Assembly (NCBI GenBank): GCA_021784895.1
Contig: JAJYHG010000152.1
Span: 1-64,000, forward strand
Length of the DNA: 64,000 nt
Origin: Actinomycetes bacterium
Lineage (GTDB): Bacteria; Actinomycetota; Thermoleophilia; Solirubrobacterales; Solirubrobacteraceae
Direction of reading: 5' to 3'
Position 1 is the stretch's first letter, and the number at the start of each line of letters is the position of its first letter. Under the pieces are notes generated by a model that was not told the origin of the DNA, made no database searches, and was given only the letters and a program-made list of their open reading frames with translations. A program made the position numbers and the translations under genes. Of the stretch, positions 18,473 to 27,493 are shown piece after piece.

Positions 18473-19909
18473 ATGACCTCCGAACCCCATGTCGGCCTCA
18501 CCGGCCTGGCGACCATGGGCGCCAACCTAGCCCGCAACCTGGCCCACCACGCGATCCCCGTCGCGGTCCACAATCGCACCTTCAGCCGCACCGAAAAGTT
18601 CATCGCTGACTACGGCAGTGAGGGCCCTCTCAGCGCCTACGAGTCAACTGCCGACTGGGTGAGTGCGCTCTCACGGCCGCGGCTACTGATCAGCATGGTT
18701 CAGGCGGGAGCGCCGACCGACGCGGTGATCGAGGAGATAATTCCCCACCTCGACCCGGGGGACATCCTGATCGACGGGGGCAACGCGAACTTCCGTGACA
18801 CCCAGCGCCGCCACCGCTCGGTCGCTCAGCACGGTGTGCACTTCCTGGGCGCGGGTGTATCGGGCGGAGAGGAGGGCGCGCTCAACGGCCCGAGCATCAT
18901 GCCAGGCGGTGACCGCGACCCGTACGAGCGAGCGGTGAGGCCGGTCTTTGAGGCGATCGCCGCCCAGGTCGACGGCACCCCCTGCTGCACCTACGTGGGC
19001 CCAGACGGCGCTGGCCACTACGTCAAGATGGTTCACAACGGCATCGAGTACGCCGACATGCAGCTAATCGCAGAGAGCTACGACCTGCTCCGCCACGGAG
19101 CTGGGCTCGAAGTTCCCGAGATCGCGGCGTGCTTTGAGCAGTGGAACCAGTCGGAGCTCGAATCGTTCCTGATCGAGATCTCAGCCCGGGTGTTGGCGAA
19201 GACCGACGAAGCGTCCGGACAGCCCCTGGTCGACGTGATCCTCGACGCCGCCGAGCAGAAGGGCACCGGCCGCTGGACCGCGCAGAACGCGCTCGAACTC
19301 GGGGTCCCGCTCACGGGTATCACCGAGGCTGTGTTCGCGCGGACGCTGAGCGCGCTGAAATCGGAGCGGGTCGCTGCGGCCGGCCGTCTCGCCGGCCCGG
19401 CGCCCGGGACCAGTCGTGGAGACGAAACGCTTGTCGACGACCTGGGCCACGCACTCTACGCCTCAAAGATCGTCTCCTACGCCCAGGGTTTCGCGCAGAT
19501 GGCGGCCGCCTCCCAGGCCGAAGGCTGGGGACTCGACCTGGGCGCGATGGCGACGATCTGGCGCGGCGGCTGCATCATCCGCGCCCGCTTCCTGGATCGC
19601 ATCCGCGAGGCTTACGGGGCCGATCCCGCGCTGGCGAATCTGATGCTCGCCGAGTTCTTCGCGCAGGCTCTGGAGCGCGCACAGGATCCTTGGCGACGGG
19701 TCGTCGCCAAGGCGGCCGAGATGGGGATTCCGGCGCCGGCCTTCTCATCCTCGCTCGCCTATTACGACGGCTACCGGCGGGCTCGCGGGCCAGCCAGCTT
19801 GATCCAGGGTCTGCGCGACCTGTTCGGCGCACACACCTATCGACGGATCGACCGCGAAGGCGCGTTCCACATCTCCTGGAGCGGGGATGGCGCGGAGAAC
19901 GAAATCTAG
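18473..19909 (+). CDS. gnd: 6-phosphogluconate dehydrogenase, long form (NADP-type)
   Basis: GLATMGANLARNLA, DGGNANFRDTQRR, LGAGVSGGEEGALNGPSIMPGG, GHYVKMVHNGIEYADMQ. Confidence 0.93.
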   Translation: MTSEPHVGLTGLATMGANLARNLAHHAIPVAVHNRTFSRTEKFIADYGSEGPLSAYESTADWVSALSRPRLLISMVQAGAPTDAVIEEIIPHLDPGDILIDGGNANFRDTQRRHRSVAQHGVHFLGAGVSGGEEGALNGPSIMPGGDRDPYERAVRPVFEAIAAQVDGTPCCTYVGPDGAGHYVKMVHNGIEYADMQLIAESYDLLRHGAGLEVPEIAACFEQWNQSELESFLIEISARVLAKTDEASGQPLVDVILDAAEQKGTGRWTAQNALELGVPLTGITEAVFARTLSALKSERVAAAGRLAGPAPGTSRGDETLVDDLGHALYASKIVSYAQGFAQMAAASQAEGWGLDLGAMATIWRGGCIIRARFLDRIREAYGADPALANLMLAEFFAQALERAQDPWRRVVAKAAEMGIPAPAFSSSLAYYDGYRRARGPASLIQGLRDLFGAHTYRRIDREGAFHISWSGDGAENEI

Positions 19910-19930
19910 CGACGCAGGACCGACCGCCGG

Positions 19931-20950
19931 TTATGCCGCCTTTTCGTCATGCCCGCCGAACTGCTTGCGCATCGCCGACAGCAGTTTGTCGGCAAAGTCC
20001 TCCTGGCCACGTGAGCTGAAGCGGCTAAAAAGCGCAGCGCTTAGCGTGTAGGCTGGCACCGCTTCATCGACCGCCGCCGCAATGGTCCAACGACCCTCCC
20101 CCGAATCAGATACGTGCCCGCTGAACTGCGCAAGCTCCGGCGACTCCGTAAGCGCAGCCGCGGTCAGATCGAGCAGCCAGGAGGCCACGACGCTGCCGCG
20201 CCGCCAGAGTTCCGTGACGGCCGGCACGTCGATCCGGTAGGCGTAGTTGCGGGCGGCGTCGGCAACCGGCGCGGTTTCGGCGTCCCGCTCCTGAACGCGC
20301 GTACCAAAGTCGGCGTTCTGCAGGACGTTCAAGCCTTCGGCGTAGGCCGCCATCAGGCCGTACTCGATCCCGTTGTGGACCATCTTTACGAAGTGTCCGG
20401 CGCCGGCCGGCCCGCAGTGCAGATAGCCCTGCTCGGCCGTGCTCGGCTCACCGCTGCGCCCCGGCGTGCGCTCCGCCTGGCCGATCCCCGGGGCCAGTGT
20501 CTTGAAGACCGGATCCAACAGGGCAACGGCCGCGTCGGCGCCGCCGATCATCATGCAGTAGCCGCGTTCAAGCCCGAAGACGCCGCCGCTGGTGCCCACG
20601 TCAACATAGTGGATACCACGCGGCTCGAGCCGCTCGGCGCGCGAGATATCATCACGGTAGTAGCTGTTGCCACCGTCGATCAGCACGTCACCGGCCGCCA
20701 CCAGCTCGGCGAGCTGGTTGATCGTGTCGTCGGTGAAAGCTGCAGGCACCATCGTCCAGACCACCCGTGGCGGGGTGAGCTTGGCAACGAGGTCGGCCAG
20801 CGAACTGGCGCCGGTGGCGCCGGTCTCCTGCGCGAGCGCGCTCACAGCTTCGGCGGAAACGTCGTAGACCACCAGTTCATGTCCGTCGCGAACCAGACGG
20901 CGGACCATGTTCGCGCCCATCCGTCCGAGTCCGACCATTGCCAGCTGCAT
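19931..20950 (-). CDS. 6-phosphogluconate dehydrogenase, short form (decarboxylating, Gnd/YqeC type)
   Basis: MQLAMVGLGRMGANMVRRLVRDGHELVVYD; DGGNSYYRDDISRAE; GAGHFVKMVHNGIEYGLMAAYAEGLNVL. Confidence 0.92.
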   Translation of the reverse strand: MQLAMVGLGRMGANMVRRLVRDGHELVVYDVSAEAVSALAQETGATGASSLADLVAKLTPPRVVWTMVPAAFTDDTINQLAELVAAGDVLIDGGNSYYRDDISRAERLEPRGIHYVDVGTSGGVFGLERGYCMMIGGADAAVALLDPVFKTLAPGIGQAERTPGRSGEPSTAEQGYLHCGPAGAGHFVKMVHNGIEYGLMAAYAEGLNVLQNADFGTRVQERDAETAPVADAARNYAYRIDVPAVTELWRRGSVVASWLLDLTAAALTESPELAQFSGHVSDSGEGRWTIAAAVDEAVPAYTLSAALFSRFSSRGQEDFADKLLSAMRKQFGGHDEKAA

Positions 20951-21009
20951 CGAAGCCTCCAGTTTTTTTCTCGTCGCCGTCCGCGCAACGCGCGGCTGCC
21001 AACGCCAGC

Positions 21010-22113
21010 TTATTGATCAGCCGCCACCAGGTCGCCGCCAGCGCCCACCAGCTCTTGGATCGAGCGCGCGCCAGCGGCGCGAGTGCGGCGCACGAGCTCC
21101 AGGTTCACCGCCCGGGGCCAGGCGGGACCGCCGTACACGAATCCGGTGTATGTCTGGACGAGCGTCGCGCCGGCCAGCACCCGGTCCCAAACGTCATCGG
21201 CGGACGCCACCCCGCCGGCGGATATCACGACCAGCCGGCCGCGGGTCCGCGCGCGCAGCCGCCTGAGCACCTCGAGCGAGCGCGCCCGGAGGGGCGCGCC
21301 GGACACTCCGCCTCCTTCCGGCCACGCTCGGCGCGCAAGCTCAGCGTCCGGTGTGCGCAGGCCGTCTCGGCGCACGGTCGTGTTGGTGGCGATGATCCCA
21401 GCCAGTCCCAACTCGACCGCCATGTCCGCGACCGCTTCCAGCTCGGGGTCGCCGAGGTCGGGGCTGATCTTGACCAGCAGCGGCACCTCCCCAGATGCCT
21501 CCCCCACCACCCGCACTAGCGGCCCAAGCTGCGCCGCCGCCTCGAGCTCGCGCAGGCCGGGCGTGTTGGGTGAACTCACATTCAGCACCAAGTAGTCGGC
21601 GTAGGGCGCGAGCAGCCGCGCCGCCTGCACGTAGTCACCCGCCGCATCCTCGTTGGCCGTCTCCCGGTTCTTGCCGACGTTGACCCCCACGATCGTCTGA
21701 CGCTGACCGCGTGCGAGGCGCCTCGCCGCTGCTTCGGCGCCTTTGTTTGGAAAGCCCATCCTGTTCAGCAGCGCCCGGTCAGCCGGCAGGCGCGCCAGGA
21801 TGCGGCCGGGGTTGGCTCCTTGCGGTCGCGGGGTGAGCGTGCCGACCTCAACGAAGCCGAACCCGAGCGCTCCAAGCGCCTCGTAGTGCTTTGCGTCCTT
21901 GTCGAGCCCGGCGGCGACACCGAGCGGCGACGGAAAGCGCAACCCGAGCGCCTCGACATCTATCACGCCACCACCGGGATGCGTCATACGCCGCGTCCAG
22001 GCGCGCGGGCGCGGCCGCGCACAGGCCGCGTCCAGCGCCGTCAAGGCCGCGGTGTGCGCTCGCTGCGGGGACACGCGCGCGAGCACAACGTCGAAGAGCT
22101 GCTCGTACACCAC
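21010..22113 (-). CDS. pyrD: Dihydroorotate dehydrogenase (quinone, class 2)
   Basis: FPSPLGVAAGLDKDAKHYEALGALGFGFVEVGTLTPRPQ, NRMGFPNKG, LVLNVSSPNTPGLRELE. Confidence 0.93.
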   Translation of the reverse strand: MVYEQLFDVVLARVSPQRAHTAALTALDAACARPRPRAWTRRMTHPGGGVIDVEALGLRFPSPLGVAAGLDKDAKHYEALGALGFGFVEVGTLTPRPQGANPGRILARLPADRALLNRMGFPNKGAEAAARRLARGQRQTIVGVNVGKNRETANEDAAGDYVQAARLLAPYADYLVLNVSSPNTPGLRELEAAAQLGPLVRVVGEASGEVPLLVKISPDLGDPELEAVADMAVELGLAGIIATNTTVRRDGLRTPDAELARRAWPEGGGVSGAPLRARSLEVLRRLRARTRGRLVVISAGGVASADDVWDRVLAGATLVQTYTGFVYGGPAWPRAVNLELVRRTRAAGARSIQELVGAGGDLVAADQ

Positions 22114-22197
22114 AGAAAAGCTACACGCCCTGGTCGCGCTGACGCGCGGAGTCGTGTACTGTGGTCCGTCAGGTAGTCATACCGCCAGAAATTTTCA

Positions 22198-22338
22198 ATG
22201 CGTAACTCCACCATCAACAAGCTCAACGTGAATGCACCCGCCGGGGGTCTCCTCGGTGCGTGGGCCGCCGCCCGCCGCACGATGGCTGGGGCTGCTGTGT
22301 TCACCGGAGGATTCCTCGCTGTCAGGTGTATGCGCTGA
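22198..22338 (+). CDS. Possible 46-aa small protein
   Basis: MRNSTINKLNVNAPAGGLLGAWAAARRTMAGAAVFTGGFLAVRCMR; followed ~30 nt later by terminator-like hairpin. Confidence 0.35.
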   Translation: MRNSTINKLNVNAPAGGLLGAWAAARRTMAGAAVFTGGFLAVRCMR

Positions 22339-22366
22339 GACACGCGCATCATTGGCCGGGCAGACG

Positions 22367-22394
22367 AGGCGGACCCTGAGGGGCCGCCTTTTTT
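22367..22394 (+). terminator. Rho-independent terminator-like hairpin
   Basis: AGGCGGACCCTGAGGGGCCGCCTTTTTT: GGCGG/CCGCC stem followed by 6 T. Confidence 0.7.
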
Positions 22395-22772
22395 GTTGCC
22401 CAAATGGGCGCCAAATGCGGTCCACGGCTGCCAGTCAGAGCCGGCCAGGACCTCTCACGATGAACTGACCTAGGTACAACCCAGACGTTCACCACGCTGT
22501 GTCACTCACCACACCTGAGCGCGTGACGAGAGTTCACGCTCTTACACGGGCGTGCAACCACTGTCATCACCCAAGATCCATGAAAGGCAGCTACTGATGC
22601 TGACTCGTACTACGGTCACGAGCCTGCTTCCCTACAGAGAGACGTTGCGTCACGGCCGGACCGCGCCTAATGCCATCTGGACGCGACTTGCAGATGCAAG
22701 GCTCCGCTCGCTCGAGATACAGGAGCGTGTCGAAGCGGCACGCTCCCGCACCACCGCCCGCCACGGGCTACG

Positions 22773-23525
22773 GTGGCGGCCATGATCGAGCAGGCGCGTG
22801 GACTCAACCAGGCGGCGCTCGAGGCCATTGCCGGCCTCGAGCGCCGCTCTGTTGCCGCCGACGGTGGACGGCTGAAGCTCGAGTGGGGAGCACTGCGCAC
22901 CCGCCCCGCCGACGCGGTGCGGGACCTGCTGTGGTGGGATAACGGAAGGCTGCTTGGCTTCCTGGGGATCTACGGTTACCGGACCGGCCGGTTCGAAGTT
23001 ACCGGCATGGTCGACCCGGACCACCGCCGGCGAGGCGCGAGCTTGCGCTGGCATTCGGCATGAGCTACGAGCACTCCGAGCACGCGCTGCGCCTGAACCA
23101 GCGACCCGCGGACGGTGAAGCCGATGCTGCTCTCAGCCTTCGCCCAGCGCACGCGCAGGACATCCCGGTGCTGTCGGCCCTGTACCTCGACGCGTTCGGC
23201 ATGGACGAGGTGGACCCGGACCGGCTGACCGGCGGGCGCTCACGCACGCTGATGATCGTGCACGACGGCGAGGTGCTCGGCACGGTCGCCGCCTCGCTTG
23301 ACGGCGCGCGCAGGGGTCTATGGCTTCGTGGTCACCGCGGCGCCGCGCGGCCGTGGCATCGGTTCTCAGGTGCTGCGCCAGGTTTGTAGGGACCTGTTTG
23401 ACGCCGGCGCAGAGTACGTCGACCTCGACGTGGAGGTCAAGAATGACCGCGCGCTGCGCCTCTACACCTCGGTCGGCTTCGAGGCCTTGGCGACCGACGA
23501 CTACTACGAACTCGCGCTCAGCTGA
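22773..23525 (+). pseudogene. Two-domain GNAT acetyltransferase broken by frameshift/deletion
   Basis: Consecutive fragments in different frames: ...WDNGRLLGFLGIYGYRTGRFEVTGMVDPDHRRRGA | SLRPAHAQDIPVLSALYLDAFGMDEVDPDR | GVYGFVVTAAPRGRGIGSQVLRQVCRDLFDAGAEYVDLDVEVKNDRALRLYTSVGFEAL. Confidence 0.75.
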
Positions 23526-24448
23526 TCGATACCCGGCGGCTGGCCCGGCCACTGTACGTCGCTGATCCGAGCAAGCGCTCGGATCAGCGCCTGCGTGCCG
23601 TCGCGCCCGCCGCCCTGGGCGCGCAGCGCCAAGTAGAGCTCGTGCGCAAGCGCGAGCCCGGGCAGCGCTAGGTTCATGCGCCGCGCCTCGTCGAGCGCGA
23701 TCTCCATGTCCTTGATGAAGTGCTCGACCATGAAACCGGGGGCAAAGTCGCCGCGCAGCATGCGCGGCGCGTAGTTGGCAAGCGACCAGGAGCCGGCCGC
23801 CCCACCACCGACCGCGGCCAGCACGGTCTCCAAATCCAGGCCCGCCCGGTGCGCGTAGAGCAACGCCTCACAGACGCCGATCATCCCGGTCGCAATCAGC
23901 GTCTGGTTGACCATCTTCGCGTGTTGACCCGCGCCAGCCCGACCAAGATGGACGATCGTCTTGCCCATCAACTCAAGCAGCGGCCTGACAGTCTCAACCG
24001 CCTCTGCGTCGCCGCCGACCATGATCGCAAGCGTCGCGTTGCGAGCGCCCACATCCCCGCCCGAGACGGGAGCGTCGACGCTCGCCACCTGGCGCAGCCT
24101 GGCCTTCTCGTAGAGCTCCTGCGCGAGCGAAGGCTCGCTCGTCGTCATGTCAACCACCACCGTCCCTGGACGCGCCTGGCTGAGCACGCCGTCCTGACCG
24201 AGGATCACCTCCCGCACGTCAGCCGGATAGCCGACGATCGTGAAGATCACGTCACTTTGGGCCGCAACCTCCGCGGGCGTATCCGCCCAATCCGCTCCTC
24301 GATCGAGGAGGCGCTCGGCCCTCGCACGCGTGCGGGTATTCACCGTCACGCTGTACCCAGCGGCGATCACGTGCCCGCACATCGACGCGCCCATCACGCC
24401 TGTGCCGACCCAGCCAACCCGTATCCGCCCTACCTCGTCGCGACTCAC
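23504..24448 (-). CDS. NAD(P)-dependent beta-hydroxyacid dehydrogenase (2-hydroxy-3-oxopropionate reductase/3-hydroxyisobutyrate dehydrogenase family)
   Basis: [64 protein letters not shown]. Confidence 0.88.
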   Translation of the reverse strand: MSRDEVGRIRVGWVGTGVMGASMCGHVIAAGYSVTVNTRTRARAERLLDRGADWADTPAEVAAQSDVIFTIVGYPADVREVILGQDGVLSQARPGTVVVDMTTSEPSLAQELYEKARLRQVASVDAPVSGGDVGARNATLAIMVGGDAEAVETVRPLLELMGKTIVHLGRAGAGQHAKMVNQTLIATGMIGVCEALLYAHRAGLDLETVLAAVGGGAAGSWSLANYAPRMLRGDFAPGFMVEHFIKDMEIALDEARRMNLALPGLALAHELYLALRAQGGGRDGTQALIRALARISDVQWPGQPPGIDQLSASS

Positions 24449-24771
24449 CGGCCAGAACCTCCTGCTGCCTGCGTATCCAACACCGTCACGCTTGCGCCCG
24501 GGAACACAGCCCTTAGCTCGAGGTGGCCGCCGAGCGCCGCCACGAACCGCGTCAGCGACGTGAGGTAAACGTCCTCGAGCTCTTCATCGTCGGGAATCGC
24601 CGGATGGGCGGCATCCAACGCATCCGCGAGCAGTGCGTCCTCCACGCCGTGCTCGACCAGCAACGAGCTGATCCTCTCCTGGGCGTCCATCACGCGTTTA
24701 TAAGTCTCGACCCGAGCCTCGTTCAGCGGCCGCTGACCGCGGACCTCGCGCCAGCTCTTATTTCCCGCCAC
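24445..24771 (-). CDS. HigA-like XRE antitoxin
   Basis: [30 protein letters not shown]...[26 protein letters not shown] antitoxin tail; overlaps toxin gene. Confidence 0.8.
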   Translation of the reverse strand: MAGNKSWREVRGQRPLNEARVETYKRVMDAQERISSLLVEHGVEDALLADALDAAHPAIPDDEELEDVYLTSLTRFVAALGGHLELRAVFPGASVTVLDTQAAGGSGR

Positions 24772-25118
24772 AGCCTTCCACCTCCTCCACTTCCGCGCAG
24801 ATGCTCGTCAAACAGCCTATCGGCAGCCGAGATGTTGCGCGCATACCACTGCTTCCACTGGCCCGCCTTGTCGCCGCCCAGCAGGACGACCGCGCTCCTT
24901 CTCGGGTCGAACGCGAACAGCGCCCTCTGCGAGCCCGACCGCAGCTCCTTCATGTTGTGGTGGCGCGAGCCCTTGACTGAGTCGACGAACGGGCGCGCGA
25001 GCGCCGGCCCACGCTCCTCGAGCCGGTCGAACCTCGCCGCCATGAGCCGCTGCTGCTCGCGCCCCAGCGACAGATACCACCGCTCGGCCTGCGCGCTCAG
25101 CTCTACCTTCCATGCCAT
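24723..25118 (-). CDS. HigB-like (phage Gp49-type/RelE superfamily) toxin
   Basis: MAWKVELSAQAERWYLSLGREQQRLMAARFDRLEERGPALARPFVDSVKGSRHHNMKELR...ALFAFDPRRSAVVLLGGDKAGQWKQWY. Confidence 0.82.
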   Translation of the reverse strand: MAWKVELSAQAERWYLSLGREQQRLMAARFDRLEERGPALARPFVDSVKGSRHHNMKELRSGSQRALFAFDPRRSAVVLLGGDKAGQWKQWYARNISAADRLFDEHLRGSGGGGRLWREIRAGARSAVSGR

Positions 25119-25240
25119 CCCCGCACTATCACACGGCGCGAGCGCACCAAGCCAAAAAGACACACTCTTGGCACACATTGCTCGCAGGCGTAAACGGCGG
25201 GCCAACGCGCAAGCTTGGACTACCTGCTGCTGTGACACAA

Positions 25241-25512
25241 TCCGTGTCCTATCAGAGGACTTGATATTCGGGGATACGGTCCGCCATCCGGCGATGCGGC
25301 ACGAGGTTGCGTTGATGGTGCCCGACCCGTTTCTTTACGCGGAGGCCGCGGGCGACCGCCACGTGGTCGTCCGCTCGCTTGAGCGCTCGCATCGCCGAGC
25401 TCGATGCGACGCTTGTCGTGCACGCGCTGGAGGAGTTCGGTCTCGATGAGCTCGTGGCCGCCGGAATGGGACGCCCCGAGGCGCAGCTCGAGGTGATGGC
25501 GCGGGCGTGTCA
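25241..25512 (+). pseudogene. N-terminal remnant of Xaa-Pro aminopeptidase (creatinase N domain)
   Basis: VLSEDLIFGDTVRHPAMRHEVALMVPDPFLYAEAAGDRHVVVRSLE | RIAELDATLVVHALEEFGLDELVAAGMGRPEAQLEVMARACQA (frameshift near 25380), truncated at IS630 remnant. Confidence 0.55.
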
Positions 25513-25830
25513 AGCGTGTCCACAACAACCCAGGGATCCGCAACTGGTCAGGGTTCTTGGAGGCAATCAACGAAGCCAGCCTGTGCTGCTGCACACCAGT
25601 AAGCACCATCGGCACCTCTGCCGGGTGGCCGCGCCTGTGCTTGTCAAGCGCCTGCCAGCCACCACGACGAAAACGCGCCTTCCAGCGTCTCACCTACCCC
25701 TCACCGACCCCGACCGCGTCCGCTACAGCAATCTGTGTCCTGCCCTCCAAAAGCTGTACGCCACGTACCCGCAGCGCCTCGTGAGCGTCCCGCGAGAGTG
25801 ACCGCGCATCCCCGCGCGATGATTTAATTT
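25512..25830 (-). mobile_element. IS630-family transposase N-terminal remnant
   Basis: SRDAHEALRVRGVQLLEGRTQIAVADAVGVGEG / VRRWKARFRRGGWQALDKHRRGHPAEVPMVLTGVQQHRLASLIASKNPDQLRIPGLLWTR. Confidence 0.7.
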
Positions 25831-26023
25831 CACCGGTACTCATACCACGATGATCGCACGAACCGGCCCTATTAGCAGCCCCTGGTGATCTCGGGCCTAG
25901 ACCGGGCTACCTCGCCGCTTCGACACCCAAGCTCCGGACGCGCTATTCTGCACGTGGCTTGCGCCATCCTTGTAGTGAGCAGGCTACTTGTAGGCAGTCA
26001 CTAGGGCGACCTTCACGGACTAA

Positions 26024-27112
26024 ATGAGCGACACAACGCACTCGTCGCTTCGCCGACTTCAGGTTGTCATGGTCGCGGACGGCCACCCAGAAGGCTGGCG
26101 ATCGGTTGGCTTGCCTGAGGCCGTGCTCGAGCGATGGTCGCGTTACACGTCGCCGCTGCGCGTGGCGATGGTGACAGCGAGAGATAACACTCGACTACAA
26201 GGCGCGATGCTCCTCGTCAGCCGGGCTATCGGGCAGTACGTCAAGGTAGCCGATGTCTGGATTGCGCCCGAGATCGAGGACTCGTCCGGCCTAGAACGGG
26301 CGCTCGTGGTGTTCACACTCGAACACGCATGGCAAAGCGGAGCGGTGGCCGTCAAACGCGCGCTGAAGCAGCCCCAAGCTTCAGTCCTCCGCGGCGGGCT
26401 CATCCACCAGCAGCCCGCCGCCATGGATGAGCCCGGCGCCCCTGAATCGACCGCTGAGGTTTGGTGGCACAGTACACACCCGTCGATCGCGCCGCCCTAT
26501 TTAAGTCAGACAACATACTTCACCTGCGGCCCTACCAGTCTCCTGATGGCTCTCGCTCACTTTCAAACCGACATGCTCCCGACACGTCAGCTCGAGTTTG
26601 AGATATGGCGCGAGGCGACCATGGTTGAGGCCTGTGACCCCTACGGCCTCGCACTCGCTGCAAAACGCCGTGGCCTTGATGTTGACTTGACAGTGACTAC
26701 CGATGCGTTCATGCTGTTAGAGGAGTTTCATAGCGAGAAAGAGCGTGACGTACGCCGCTACTTCCAGATGAGGTTTCGTGAAGCCGTTGCGGCTACGGAC
26801 ATCAAGGTCCGAAGAGAAGCTGTCACGAGCGCTCAAATCAGAGCCGCGCTCGACAGCGGACGGCTCGCGCTTCTGTTGGTTGATGAGGCGCCGTTCGGCA
26901 TTGAGCCATGCCCACACTGGATTATGGTCCATAGCTTTGTCGACGGGGTGTTTGTGGTCCACGACCCATGGGTGGATCCCGCTATGGGTGAGACCTGGCT
27001 TGATGGACGCGACCTCCCGCTTCTGCCAGCCGACGTTGAACGGCTCGCGGCCTTCGGCAGCCCCCCGTATACGGCGCTGCTCGCGGTGCGCGGCGCGGCC
27101 ACGCCCATCTGA
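26024..27112 (+). CDS. Peptidase C39-like family protein (DUF3335-like) with N-terminal domain
   Basis: PPYLSQTTYFTCGPTSLLMALAHFQ (Cys motif) ... PHWIMVHSFVDGVFVVHDPWVDP (His/Asp motif). Confidence 0.8.
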   Translation: MSDTTHSSLRRLQVVMVADGHPEGWRSVGLPEAVLERWSRYTSPLRVAMVTARDNTRLQGAMLLVSRAIGQYVKVADVWIAPEIEDSSGLERALVVFTLEHAWQSGAVAVKRALKQPQASVLRGGLIHQQPAAMDEPGAPESTAEVWWHSTHPSIAPPYLSQTTYFTCGPTSLLMALAHFQTDMLPTRQLEFEIWREATMVEACDPYGLALAAKRRGLDVDLTVTTDAFMLLEEFHSEKERDVRRYFQMRFREAVAATDIKVRREAVTSAQIRAALDSGRLALLLVDEAPFGIEPCPHWIMVHSFVDGVFVVHDPWVDPAMGETWLDGRDLPLLPADVERLAAFGSPPYTALLAVRGAATPI

Positions 27113-27493
27113 GACCCTTACGTGACGAGCGCGCCCAGCCGCGACCGCATGTCAAGGGAGGGACGCTCACACTAAGCCTCAATCCACCGTGGGGCTGGGT
27201 CGGTGCGGTGGAATCGGCGGGTCTGGCGGGGTGACGCTCGGGTCGGACATGGTTGACGGCCTTGGATGCGTACACCCACGGATGTCAGCGCCCGAGATCG
27301 CCGTTGACACCCGGTTTTCGGCCAGCGCGAGCGGGCCGGTGTCGGCGGTGGGGGTCGGCTGGTGCTCGTAGTGACCGTCAGCGGGTCAGGTGAGCGCGGG
27401 GACCGCGCGGAGCCTGGTGAGGATGGTGGTGAAGTCGAATCACAAGCTTCCTACAACGCGACTACCGGACGAACCGTCCCTCGACAATCCAGG

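Noticed and set aside
20114-21016. 300-aa ORF antisense to the short 6PGDH
   Set aside because: High-GC shadow ORF with no recognisable motifs.
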